Source of the DNA: Bradyrhizobium sp. 4
Lineage (GTDB): Bacteria; Pseudomonadota; Alphaproteobacteria; Rhizobiales; Xanthobacteraceae
Length of the DNA stretch: 64,000 bases
Direction: 5' to 3'
Assembly (NCBI RefSeq): GCF_023100905.1
Contig: NZ_CP064686.1
Location: forward strand, 310,001 to 374,000
In this document: in pieces, positions 50,596 through 61,137 of the stretch
How the letters are laid out: each line of letters opens with the position of its first letter
Position numbering within the stretch: the stretch's first letter is position 1
Position numbers and translations under genes: made by a program
The notes under the pieces: generated by a model
What the model was told of the DNA's origin: nothing
What the model saw: the letters and a program-made list of their open reading frames with translations, nothing else
The model's database searches: none

Positions 50596-51444
50596 ATGGC
50601 TCAAGATCCGCAAACCCCGCCCGCTTTGTTCGATCGTGCTTTGCTGCATGCGCGACAGCGCCGCGCGCAGGCGCAAGGTGCCGTGAGCTTCCTGCTGGAT
50701 CGGGTCGCCGAGGACATGTCCGACCGGCTGGCCGCGGTGATGCGGGAGTTTCATACAGCGGTCGATCTCTGGACGCCCGGCGAGGGTCTGGCGGTGCTGC
50801 GCGCGCGACTGCCCTCGATCGAGCGCATTAATCTCGATGCGTCGGGTGCGGAGAAGCTGCCCTTTGCGCCCGAAAGCCTCGACCTCGTGGTCTCGGCGCT
50901 GGCGCTGCAATTCGTCAACGATCTGCCGGGGGTACTTGCGCAAATCCGTCGCGCGCTGAGGCCGGACGGGCTGCTGCTGGCGGCGATGATCGGCGGCGAC
51001 AGTCTGACCGAGCTGCGCCAGGCTTTTGCCGCCGCCGAGGCCGAATGCGAGGGCGGCGTGTCGCCGCGCGTCGCACCGTTTGCCGATCTGCGCGACGTTG
51101 GCGCGCTGTTGCAGCGGGCGGGGTTTGCGCTGCCGGTCACCGACGTCGACCGCGTCGTGGTGCGCTACGCCAACGCGTTCGCGCTGATGCAGGATATCAG
51201 GCGCATGGGCGCCGCCAATGTGCTGATCGAACGGCGGCGCACGCCGAGCCGGCGATCGACGCTGCTGCGGATGGCGGAAATTTACGCGGAACGCTTTGCC
51301 GATGCCGACGGCCGCATCCGTGCGACATTCGACATCATCTGGCTCTCCGGCTGGGCCCCGCATGCGAGCCAGCAGCAGCCGCTCAAGCCCGGCTCAGCGA
51401 AGGCGAGTCTGGCGGAGGCGGTGAAGAAGGCGGGGAAAGAGTAA
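50596..51444 (+). CDS. Methyltransferase-domain protein (BioC/NDUFAF5-like)
   Basis: This 282-residue protein starts like NDUFAF5 homologues (FDRALLHARQRRAQAQGAVS, FLLDRVAEDMSDRLAAVMR), continues with LDLVVSALALQFVNDLPGVL (methyltransferase core) and ALRPDGLLLAAMIGGDSLTE, and has a C-terminal ATFDIIWLSGWAPH. The usual SAM Gly-rich motif I is weak. In mitochondria this protein hydroxylates an Arg of complex I; methylation or hydroxylation here is uncertain. It is divergent from comF. Confidence 0.84.
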   Translation: MAQDPQTPPALFDRALLHARQRRAQAQGAVSFLLDRVAEDMSDRLAAVMREFHTAVDLWTPGEGLAVLRARLPSIERINLDASGAEKLPFAPESLDLVVSALALQFVNDLPGVLAQIRRALRPDGLLLAAMIGGDSLTELRQAFAAAEAECEGGVSPRVAPFADLRDVGALLQRAGFALPVTDVDRVVVRYANAFALMQDIRRMGAANVLIERRRTPSRRSTLLRMAEIYAERFADADGRIRATFDIIWLSGWAPHASQQQPLKPGSAKASLAEAVKKAGKE

Positions 51445-51448
51445 TCCT

Positions 51449-51551
51449 CATGGTGAGGAAGCGCGTCAGCGCCGTCTCGAACCATGCAGGCCCGGCTCTC
51501 ATCCGCAGCCATCCTTCGAGACGACCGCTGCGCGGTCTCCTCAGGATGAGG
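51449..51551. repeat. Dispersed palindromic repeat (CCTCATGGTGAGG type)
   Basis: CCTCATGGTGAGG (51449-51461) and the related CCTCAGGATGAGG (51539-51551) enclose matching inner parts (CGTCTCGAACCATG, CCTTCGAGACG). This repeat family is common in rhizobia. It separates the convergent methyltransferase and mutT genes. Confidence 0.65.
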
Positions 51552-51558
51552 TCTGAGC

Positions 51559-51969
51559 TCACATCAGCAGATCAATCAAATGCGGGATCAGCGGAATGTC
51601 CGCGGGCGGCATGGGATAGTCGCGCAGCTTGTTGGCGCGGACCCAGGCCAGGGTCTGGCCTTCGCGTGGCATGACCTGTCCCTCCCAGCGCCGGCAGATG
51701 TAGAGCGGCATCAGGAGGTGAAAGGTCTCGTAGCCGTAGCTTGCGAATGTCAGCGGCGCCAGGCAGGGCTCCGCGACGGTGATGCCCAGCTCCTCGTGGA
51801 GTTCGCGGATCAGGCTCTGCTCCGGCCGCTCGCCGGGCTCACACTTGCCGCCGGGAAATTCCCAGAGGCCGGCCAGCGTCTTGCCCTCGGGGCGCTGCGC
51901 GATCAGGACGCGGTTGTCGGCGTCGACCAGCGCGCAGGCCACCACCAGCGTCAGTTTGAGATCAGCCAT
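51559..51969 (-). CDS. mutT: NUDIX hydrolase, MutT type
   Basis: This 136-residue protein has the NUDIX box GGKCEPGERPEQSLIREL followed by HEELGI (residues about 38-60) and the MutT-like VVACALVDADNRVLIAQRP start. MutT hydrolyses 8-oxo-dGTP to prevent mutation; NUDIX specificity varies, so the exact substrate is an inference. It is transcribed alone. Confidence 0.88.
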   Translation of the reverse strand: MADLKLTLVVACALVDADNRVLIAQRPEGKTLAGLWEFPGGKCEPGERPEQSLIRELHEELGITVAEPCLAPLTFASYGYETFHLLMPLYICRRWEGQVMPREGQTLAWVRANKLRDYPMPPADIPLIPHLIDLLM

Positions 51970-52108
51970 GCCTGGAATGTCGCTCGCTGAAGGTCATTCG
52001 CAACAGTTCGTTAACCCTGTTAAGGCCCGTATTTCCGAGGTCTCCATAAGTCATATTTAATCCACGGTTCCTAGAGTGGAAACGCCGAAATCAATCCGGG
52101 CCAGATCC

Positions 52109-53464
52109 ATGCGCGCTGAGTGTCGTACCATCTTCCGCCGGTTCCTCCGCGACCGGCGCGGCAATGTGGCGGTGATCTTCGCAATCTGCTGCGTGCCTCT
52201 GATCACGTTCGTCGGCAGTGCGATCGACTACTCCCGCGCGACGCAGGTCCGGGCGAAACTTCAGGGCGCGGCCGACGCGGCTAGCGTCGGTGCCATCGCC
52301 AAAGCCTCGCCGGGGTTTGCCGCCGCGGGCTCGATGACCACGGACGGCTCGATCGCGGTCGGCGTCACCGACGCCCAGAAAATCTTCGATGCCAATCGCG
52401 CCAACTTGACCGGCTATACGCTCAACAGCGTCACCCAGACCGTCGTCAAGACCGGCTCGACCATCAACTCGACCGTCTCGTTCACCGCCTCCATCAACAC
52501 CATGTTTCTCGGCTTGATGGGCAAGACCACGCTGACCATGAGCGGCACGTCGGCGTCGACGGTCAATATGCCGCTCTATGTCGACTTCTATCTCCTGCTG
52601 GACAATTCTCCGTCGATGGGTGTCGCAGCGACACCGACCGACATCACGAATTTGCAGGCGAAGACGGGTGGATGTGCATTTGCCTGTCACGACACCACCA
52701 AGGCGGCCGGCACAAGCAACTACGACATCGCCAAAGCAAATGGCATCACGACCCGAATTGACGTGGTGCGCCAGGCGAGCGCGAACTTGATGGACACGGC
52801 CCAGAGCACGCAAACCTACGCGAACCAGTTCAGAATGGCGATCTACGATTTCGGCGCTTCGTCGGCGACGATCGGATTGAGAAATCTGTTCGCGCTCTCG
52901 TCGAGCCTGACCTCCGCCAAGACGGCGGCGGGAAACATCGACCTGATGGCGGTTGCCGGTCAGAATGACGTGTACACTATCGACAAGGATACTCCCCTCA
53001 CCACTATTTTTCCCGCAATCAATAGCGCAATCGCCTCGCCTGGAGCAGGTACGTCCGCGTCACCGCTGAAATATCTGTTTTTTGTATCCGATGGGGTCGC
53101 TGACGAAGCCAACTCGGGCACGACGATGTGTAGTGTCTCGTCTTCTTCGTATCCTCTCGCGTCATCGAACCGCTGTCAGTCGCCGATCAATCCGGCGCTC
53201 TGTACGACCATCAAGAACCGGGGCATCAAGATCGCGGTGCTGTACACGACATACCAACCGCCTACTGACGGTTGGTACAACACATGGATATCGCCCTTTA
53301 ATTCCGGGCCGTGGGGGCCGTCTCCGAACAGCAAGATCGCGCAGAACATGGAGAGCTGCGCTTCGCCGGGATTCTATTTCGAGGTTAGCCCCACCCAGGG
53401 CATTTCGGCCGCGATGAACGCGCTGTTCAAGAAGGCGGTCGCCGACGCGCGGATTGCGGGGTGA
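52109..53464 (+). CDS. TadG-like surface protein with VWA domain
   Basis: This 451-residue protein has the TadE/TadG-type start: basic RRFLRDRRGNVAVIFA, a membrane helix (VIFAICCVPLITFVGSAIDY) and ADAASVGAIA. A von Willebrand A domain follows, with the metal site DNSPSM (residue about 170) and FFVSDGVADE. Such proteins are secreted by the Tad/Flp pilus machine, or left in the envelope; no other tad genes are in this window. The ATG at 52109 is preferred over a GTG at 52076. Extracellular parts hold several Cys (GGCAFACHDTT). Confidence 0.87.
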   Translation: MRAECRTIFRRFLRDRRGNVAVIFAICCVPLITFVGSAIDYSRATQVRAKLQGAADAASVGAIAKASPGFAAAGSMTTDGSIAVGVTDAQKIFDANRANLTGYTLNSVTQTVVKTGSTINSTVSFTASINTMFLGLMGKTTLTMSGTSASTVNMPLYVDFYLLLDNSPSMGVAATPTDITNLQAKTGGCAFACHDTTKAAGTSNYDIAKANGITTRIDVVRQASANLMDTAQSTQTYANQFRMAIYDFGASSATIGLRNLFALSSSLTSAKTAAGNIDLMAVAGQNDVYTIDKDTPLTTIFPAINSAIASPGAGTSASPLKYLFFVSDGVADEANSGTTMCSVSSSSYPLASSNRCQSPINPALCTTIKNRGIKIAVLYTTYQPPTDGWYNTWISPFNSGPWGPSPNSKIAQNMESCASPGFYFEVSPTQGISAAMNALFKKAVADARIAG

Positions 53465-53478
53465 GGCAGCCGTAGACT

Positions 53479-54720
53479 CTACGACCTGTAATCCCCATTG
53501 ATCGCGACATACTCCTTGGTGAGGTCGCAGGTCAGCACGCGGTCACGGCCCTTGCCGAGGCCGAGCGAGACCTTGATCGCGATCTCGGGCGCCTTCATCG
53601 CTTCCGACACCTGCGCCTCGTCATAGGACGGATCGCGTGCGCCGTTCTTGGCGACGCGGATGCCGTTGAAGGAGATCGAGAGCTTGTCGCGGTCGGCCGG
53701 CTCGCCGGCCTTGCCGACCGCCATCACCACGCGGCCCCAATTGGCGTCCTCGCCGGCGATAGCGGTCTTCACCAGCGGCGAGTTCGCGATCGACATCGCG
53801 ATCTTGCGCGCCGAGGCCTTGGTCTTGGCTCCCTCGACGGTGATCTCGACCAGCTTGCGCGCGCCTTCGCCGTCGCGGGCCACCTGCTCGGAAAGATTGG
53901 CGAGCACTTGGTTGAAGGCCTTGACGAAGGCTTTCAGGCGCGGGTCGCTGGCCCGGCTGATCTTCGGCGCGCCGTGTTCTGCAGCAGCACCGGTGGCAAA
54001 GGCCAGCAGCGTGTCCGAGGTCGAGGTGTCGCCGTCGATCGTGACCGCATTGAACGTGTCTTCGACGCCACTCTTGAGCAGCGCCTGCAGCGCGGCAGGC
54101 GCGATCGGTGCGTCGGTGAAGATGAAGGACAGCATCGTCGCCATATCGGGCGCGATCATGCCGGCGCCCTTGGCCATGCCGTTGATCGTGACCTTGGCCT
54201 TGCCGAGCTTCACGGTCGCTGTCGCGACCTTCGGGAATGTGTCGGTGGTCATGATCGCCTTGGCGGCGGCGAGATAATCGCCGGCCTCGGCGGTCTCCGC
54301 GAGCCGACCAAGCACGCCGTCGAACTTGGTCGCGTCCAGGGGCTCGCCGATCACGCCGGTCGAGGCCAGGAAGATTTCTCCCTCGGTGCAGCCGACGGCC
54401 TTGGCCGCGATCTTGGCGGTCAGTGCGGTGGAGCTGCGGCCGGTTTTGCCGGTGAAGGCATTGGCGTTGCCGGAATTGACCACCAGCGCGCGCGCCTTGC
54501 CGCCCTTGAGCTTGGCGCGGCACCATTCCACCGGCGCGGAGGGGCATTTCGACTTGGTGAAGACGCCTGCGACCGCGGTGCCCTTGTCCATCACCGCGAG
54601 CAGCACGTCGGTGCGGTTCTTGTAGCGGATGCCGGCCTCGGCCGTCGCGAGACGGACCCCCGCGATCACGGGCATGTTCGGAACGTTCTTCGGGGCGAGG
54701 GGAGAGACGGAGGAGGACAT
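53479..54720 (-). CDS. argJ: Bifunctional ornithine acetyltransferase/N-acetylglutamate synthase
   Basis: This 413-residue enzyme has TKSKCPSAPVEWC, NSGNANAFTGKTG, and GMAKGAGMIAPDMATMLSF with the self-cleavage Thr nucleophile in MATML (cuts to alpha and beta chains). It recycles the acetyl group in arginine synthesis. Late GEDANWGRVVMAVGKAG and DLTKEYVAINGDYRS are typical. Bifunctionality cannot be told from sequence alone. It lies downstream of the isomerase gene on the same strand. Confidence 0.95.
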   Translation of the reverse strand: MSSSVSPLAPKNVPNMPVIAGVRLATAEAGIRYKNRTDVLLAVMDKGTAVAGVFTKSKCPSAPVEWCRAKLKGGKARALVVNSGNANAFTGKTGRSSTALTAKIAAKAVGCTEGEIFLASTGVIGEPLDATKFDGVLGRLAETAEAGDYLAAAKAIMTTDTFPKVATATVKLGKAKVTINGMAKGAGMIAPDMATMLSFIFTDAPIAPAALQALLKSGVEDTFNAVTIDGDTSTSDTLLAFATGAAAEHGAPKISRASDPRLKAFVKAFNQVLANLSEQVARDGEGARKLVEITVEGAKTKASARKIAMSIANSPLVKTAIAGEDANWGRVVMAVGKAGEPADRDKLSISFNGIRVAKNGARDPSYDEAQVSEAMKAPEIAIKVSLGLGKGRDRVLTCDLTKEYVAINGDYRS

Positions 54721-54751
54721 CGCGGGCGCCTTGATGGGATCTGGATATGCA

Positions 54752-54777
54752 GATGCCCGGCGCGGGGGCCGGGCATC
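54752..54777 (-). terminator. Hairpin between the isomerase gene and argJ
   Basis: GATGCCCGGC (54752-54761) pairs with GCCGGGCATC (54768-54777) over a 6-base loop. It follows the isomerase stop on the minus strand but has no strong T-run. Confidence 0.45.
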
Positions 54778-54823
54778 ACAAAGGCTTAGATACTCTTCAC
54801 GTCACCGAAGTGACAGCGAATTC

Positions 54824-55753
54824 TTACTTCTTCGCGGGCGGCGCCATCTTGCTGTCGGACGGCTTCGCATCGGCAGGCTTGGCATCGGCAGGCTTGGCGT
54901 CCTTGGCCGCATCCGCCGGCTGGTCCAGCCGCTCGACCTTGGCTTCCGCGCGCAGCTTGGCGACATAGTCGGCCTGGGCCTTGCGGGTGACATACTGCTC
55001 GATCTGCGCCTTGACCTGCTCGAAATCGGGCGCCTTGCGGCTGCGCTTTTCCTCGACCTTGATGACGTGCCAGCCGAACTGCGACTTCACGGGGTCGGAG
55101 ATCTTGCCCGGCTCGAGCGCGAAGGCGATTGCCGAGAATTCCGGCACCATCTGCTCCTTGGTGAAGAAGCCGAGGTCGCCGCCGTCGGCCGAGCCCGGAT
55201 CTTTGGACTTCTTCTTGGCGAGTTCGGCGAAGTCGGCGCCCTTGTCGAGCTCGGCCTTCACCGCCTTGGCCTCGTCCTCGGTCTCGACCAGGATGTGGCG
55301 GGCGTGCACTTCCTGCTCGCCGGTGATCTGCTTGGAGGCCTCCTCATAGACCTTCTTCATGGCATCCGGGGTGGTGGCGGCCTTGCCCTCGCCGGCGAGC
55401 AGGCTGTCCATCAGCAGGCGGTTGCGGGCGAACGCGAGCCGCTTCTTGAACTCCTCGCCGTCAGCGAGCTTCTTGTCCTCGGCGGCCTTGCCGACGATCT
55501 TCATGTCGATCAGGAAGGACAGGACGTTCTCGTCCTTGGTCGCCGGGTCCATCTGGGCGAGGCTCGGCCCGAGTTCCTCTTCGGCCATGGCGACGTCGCT
55601 CTTCTTGATTTCAGCGCCATTGACCTTCGCCAGCACCGGATCGTCGGCAGCCCGGCCGGGACCCGCGATCAGCGCCAGCGCAAGGCAGCCCACGAGGGCG
55701 GTGGCGAGGCCGAAGCGCAGGCCGGTTTTGGTTACCGGGAACGAGGTGGTCAT
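54824..55753 (-). CDS. Exported parvulin-type peptidyl-prolyl isomerase
   Basis: This 309-residue protein has a signal peptide (GLRFGLATALVGCLALALIAG, cleavage near RAADD). It has an N-terminal SurA-like chaperone region, a PpiC rotamase core (VHARHILVETEDEAKAV, GDLGFFTKEQMVPEFS, KSQFGWHVIKVEEKR), and a C-terminal AKPADAKPADAK-type repeat tail. It probably folds outer-membrane or periplasmic proteins. The start at 55753 is preferred over 55801. It is divergent from secA, so export and folding genes lie side by side. Confidence 0.9.
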   Translation of the reverse strand: MTTSFPVTKTGLRFGLATALVGCLALALIAGPGRAADDPVLAKVNGAEIKKSDVAMAEEELGPSLAQMDPATKDENVLSFLIDMKIVGKAAEDKKLADGEEFKKRLAFARNRLLMDSLLAGEGKAATTPDAMKKVYEEASKQITGEQEVHARHILVETEDEAKAVKAELDKGADFAELAKKKSKDPGSADGGDLGFFTKEQMVPEFSAIAFALEPGKISDPVKSQFGWHVIKVEEKRSRKAPDFEQVKAQIEQYVTRKAQADYVAKLRAEAKVERLDQPADAAKDAKPADAKPADAKPSDSKMAPPAKK

Positions 55754-56114
55754 GGAAAATCCTTTTGTTGAAGCAGGGGGCTGCTCGAGCGGGGCGGACA
55801 CTCGCCCAATTCAGGGGGCCTTGGCAACGCGAAAAGTCTGTCAAAATGATGAATTAGCCGCAATGCACCCGCCGTTGACAAGGCCCTGACCGGGCCATAT
55901 CTCTGCCCGGTCGCGTCCATGCGATGGCGTTTATTTTGCTGCGTTTTTGGCCGTTGAACCCAGACTTGCCCAACTCCCACCCATATGGCGGATGGACCCC
56001 CCGCAGACGGGGCTCCGGCGCCCAGCAGGCGTCACGGTGAGTTGATAGGCAGGCGGGTGACAACCTCTTGGCTGCAACGCGAACGCGGTTGAATCGCGAA
56101 CACAGGAACTAAGC
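55754..56114. other. Divergent region between the isomerase gene and secA
   Basis: No gene is seen in these 361 bases. They contain a candidate secA promoter and leave a leader of about 200 bases before the secA start, in which some paired segments (CCGGGC/GCCCGG near 55891-55910) are present. No known secA control element could be identified. Confidence 0.4.
55875..55903 (+). promoter_or_regulatory. Sigma-70-like promoter candidate for secA
   Basis: TTGACA (55875-55880) and TATCTC (55898-55903) are spaced by 17 bases. The -35 is consensus, the -10 is moderate. It would give a leader of about 200 bases. Confidence 0.35.
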
Positions 56115-58955
<2,841 letters not shown>

Positions 58956-58964
58956 GGTTTGAAT

Positions 58965-58990
58965 GTGAGGCGCCGATGTCGGCGCCTCAC
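58965..58990 (+). terminator. Hairpin downstream of secA
   Basis: GTGAGGCGCC (58965-58974) pairs perfectly with GGCGCCTCAC (58981-58990) over a 6-base loop, 10 bases after the secA stop. The T-run is weak (TCTCC). Confidence 0.6.
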
Positions 58991-58994
58991 TCTC

Positions 58995-59106
58995 CGCTGT
59001 CGTCGCCCGGTTTAGCCGGGCGACCCAGTACGCCGCGGCTTCTCGGTTCAAATCACATCAGTCTCTGGAATACTGGATCGCCCGACTAAATCGGGCGATG
59101 ACAGCG
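58995..59106. repeat. Palindromic repeat, CGCTGTCGTCGCCCGG type
   Basis: CGCTGTCGTCGCCCGG with CGGGCGACCCAGTA at the left is mirrored by ATACTGGATCGCCCGACTAA and GATGACAGCG at the right. It lies between the convergent secA and MarR genes. It is related to the 46921-47044 repeat in general design but not in sequence. Confidence 0.6.
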
Positions 59107-59176
59107 AGTATGTGGCGCGCAGCTCCATCTCCATCGTCGGGACGACCGTGTCGAGGGAGCTAGCTAAACGCACCAC

Positions 59177-59635
59177 TCAATTCGAGCTGTCGATCAAGCT
59201 CTCCAGCAGCCGCTTTAATTCGCTCGTCGACTTGTCGCCGTAGCTCTCCAGGATGTGCTCCTCCTGGTCGACCGCGAGCGAGTTGAGCTTCTTGCTCAGC
59301 ACCTTGCCGCGATCGGAGATGAACATCAGGACCTTGCGGCGATCGTTCGGGTCCTGCACGCGGTAGACCAGCGTGTCGGAGACCATGCGGTCGATCATCT
59401 TGGTCAGCGTCGGATGGTTGAGCAGCACGGCATCCGCCAGCTCGCCCATCGAATGGCCGTTGCCATCCGACAGGACTTTCAGGATGCGCCACTGCTCGAC
59501 GGGCACGCCTTCCTTGCTCAACCGCAGTTCGAGCTGCCGGTTGATCTCCCGGTTGGCTTGCGCGAGCAAATAGGCGAGGTGTTCGGTGATCGGGGTGTTC
59601 GGTTTTGCCACGGCTAAGACTTTGTCTTGACCCAA
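59177..59635 (-). CDS. MarR-family regulator of the amide locus
   Basis: This 152-residue MarR protein has helices with ITEHLAYLLAQANREINRQL, VPVEQWRILKVLSDGNGHSM and ADAVLLNHPTLTKMIDRM (recognition helix), then NDRRKVLMFISDRG (wing). It is divergent from the amide-binding/amidase/transport genes and probably represses them until a ligand binds. Palindromes in the intergenic region fit its operators. A competing frame at 59160-59666 does not code. Confidence 0.9.
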   Translation of the reverse strand: MGQDKVLAVAKPNTPITEHLAYLLAQANREINRQLELRLSKEGVPVEQWRILKVLSDGNGHSMGELADAVLLNHPTLTKMIDRMVSDTLVYRVQDPNDRRKVLMFISDRGKVLSKKLNSLAVDQEEHILESYGDKSTSELKRLLESLIDSSN

Positions 59636-59661
59636 ATGAGTGAATGTCTTGCAATCGATGC

Positions 59662-59696
59662 TGCATCTATATGCACTTCAATTCTTGAATATTCAA
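59662..59696. promoter_or_regulatory. Palindromic operator candidates between MarR gene and amide operon
   Basis: TGCAT-CTAT-ATGCA (59662-59675) and the perfect 12-bp TTGAATATTCAA (59685-59696) lie in AT-rich DNA between the MarR start and the amide operon. Their position fits MarR dimer binding. Confidence 0.5.
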
Positions 59697-59753
59697 TATT
59701 TTCAAAATAGGATATTGCCCAACAATAGGGCGGGTGCCGCGGCCGCCTCTCGA

Positions 59754-60977
59754 ATGAGCTTTCAAGTCTGGTCTCAGACAGGAGTTGGCGTGCGCGCGAC
59801 GGTAAACTTCCCGGCTCACGGCGGTCCGGCGTTACCGCCGTCCTTGCTGTTCAGGAATCTGTCGTCCGCGGCAGCGGATTTCGATCTGTCGCCGACTGAC
59901 GCGCATTTCATGAAGCGCCGCGGCGCACACAACAAGCTCCGCATCGGGGGCTTCATGTGCTGCACCGGCTCGCCCGGCGTTTGGGGCCCGTGCGCGACAA
60001 GCAGCGCGCAGCTCGCGGTCGCCGAGATCAACAAGCGCGGCGGCATTCTCGGGCGCGAGATCGAGCTTTCGATCTATGACGCGGGCGGCCCGCTCGACGG
60101 GATTCTGAGCCGCGCCGAGCAGGCGATCGCGTCCGATGAGATCGACCTCATCGTCGGACTGCATACCAGCGCGGTGCGCGTGGCGCTGCGCAAGGTCACC
60201 ACGCGCCACCGCATCCCCTACATCTACACGCCCGTTTACGAGGGCGGCGAGCAGACGCCGGGTGTCATGGCGATCGGCGAGACGCCGCGCTGGCAGAGCC
60301 GCCCCTCGATCCACTGGCTCGCCGAGGTCAAGAAGGCGGCGCGCTGGTACCTGATCGGCAGCGACTATGTCTGGCCATGGCAGTCGCACCGCGCGGTGAA
60401 GCGCTACATCAAGGAGGCCGGCGGCCATGTCGTCGGCGAAGAGTTCGTTCCCCTCGGCGAAGACAACCACGAGCCGCATCTGGAGCGCATCCGTGCCGCG
60501 AGGCCGGACGTCGTCCTGATCTCGTTGATCGGCACCGACAGCATCACGTTCAATCGCGCGTTCGGCGAATGTGGTCTTGGCGCCACGACGCTGCGGCTGG
60601 CGGGGGCGATGGACGAGACCGTGCTGCTCGGAATCGGCGCCGACAACAGCGAGAACCTGTTCTGCGCCTCCGGCTATTTCCCCGGCATCGGATCGCGGGC
60701 CAACGACGACTTCCAGAGCCGCTATCGCGCGATGTTCGGACCGAACGGCCCCCCGATCGGCTCGCTCGGCCAATCCAGCTATGAGGGACTGCGCTTCCTC
60801 GAAGCCGTGGCGAACAAGGCGGGCACGTTGGCGATGGGGCCGATGCTCGCGGCCGGCCGCAACATCGTCTATGGCGGCGCGCGCGGCCCCGTCACGGTCA
60901 GGAATGGTCACACCCGGATGCAAATGTATCTCGCCGGGGCGGATGGCCTCGACTTCAAGCTGATCAAACCGATCTGA
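59754..60977 (+). CDS. AmiC-like amide-binding protein without signal peptide
   Basis: This 407-residue protein (from the first in-frame ATG that clears the operators) has the Peripla_BP_6 fold from about residue 55: KLRIGGFMCCTGSPGVWGP, AVAEINKRGGILGREIEL, VRVALRKVTTRHRIPYIYTP, WYLIGSDYVWPWQSHRAVKR. It is nearest in layout to AmiC, the cytosolic amide sensor of Pseudomonas, and to short-chain amide or urea binding proteins. No signal peptide is visible before residue 55 or after any alternative start (59910). A cytosolic sensor is therefore more likely than a transport protein. The start is uncertain. Confidence 0.8.
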   Translation: MSFQVWSQTGVGVRATVNFPAHGGPALPPSLLFRNLSSAAADFDLSPTDAHFMKRRGAHNKLRIGGFMCCTGSPGVWGPCATSSAQLAVAEINKRGGILGREIELSIYDAGGPLDGILSRAEQAIASDEIDLIVGLHTSAVRVALRKVTTRHRIPYIYTPVYEGGEQTPGVMAIGETPRWQSRPSIHWLAEVKKAARWYLIGSDYVWPWQSHRAVKRYIKEAGGHVVGEEFVPLGEDNHEPHLERIRAARPDVVLISLIGTDSITFNRAFGECGLGATTLRLAGAMDETVLLGIGADNSENLFCASGYFPGIGSRANDDFQSRYRAMFGPNGPPIGSLGQSSYEGLRFLEAVANKAGTLAMGPMLAAGRNIVYGGARGPVTVRNGHTRMQMYLAGADGLDFKLIKPI

Positions 60978-61137
60978 TGCGGGCGCAGTGACGCGCACAG
61001 GCGAAAATCCAAAATAATACTTGAAAAGGAAAATATTTCCGTCTGTAATATCGAGGCGAAGCCGCCCGAGCGGCGCCATGCCGGCGCAGGACGGCTTCCG
61101 TCCAATGCCAGGGATCAAGAAACTTCAGGAGAGCGCC

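Noticed and set aside
59160..59666. 168-codon frame overlapping the MarR gene
   Set aside because: Same-strand alternative frame to the MarR gene with Arg/Gln/Gly-rich shadow composition.
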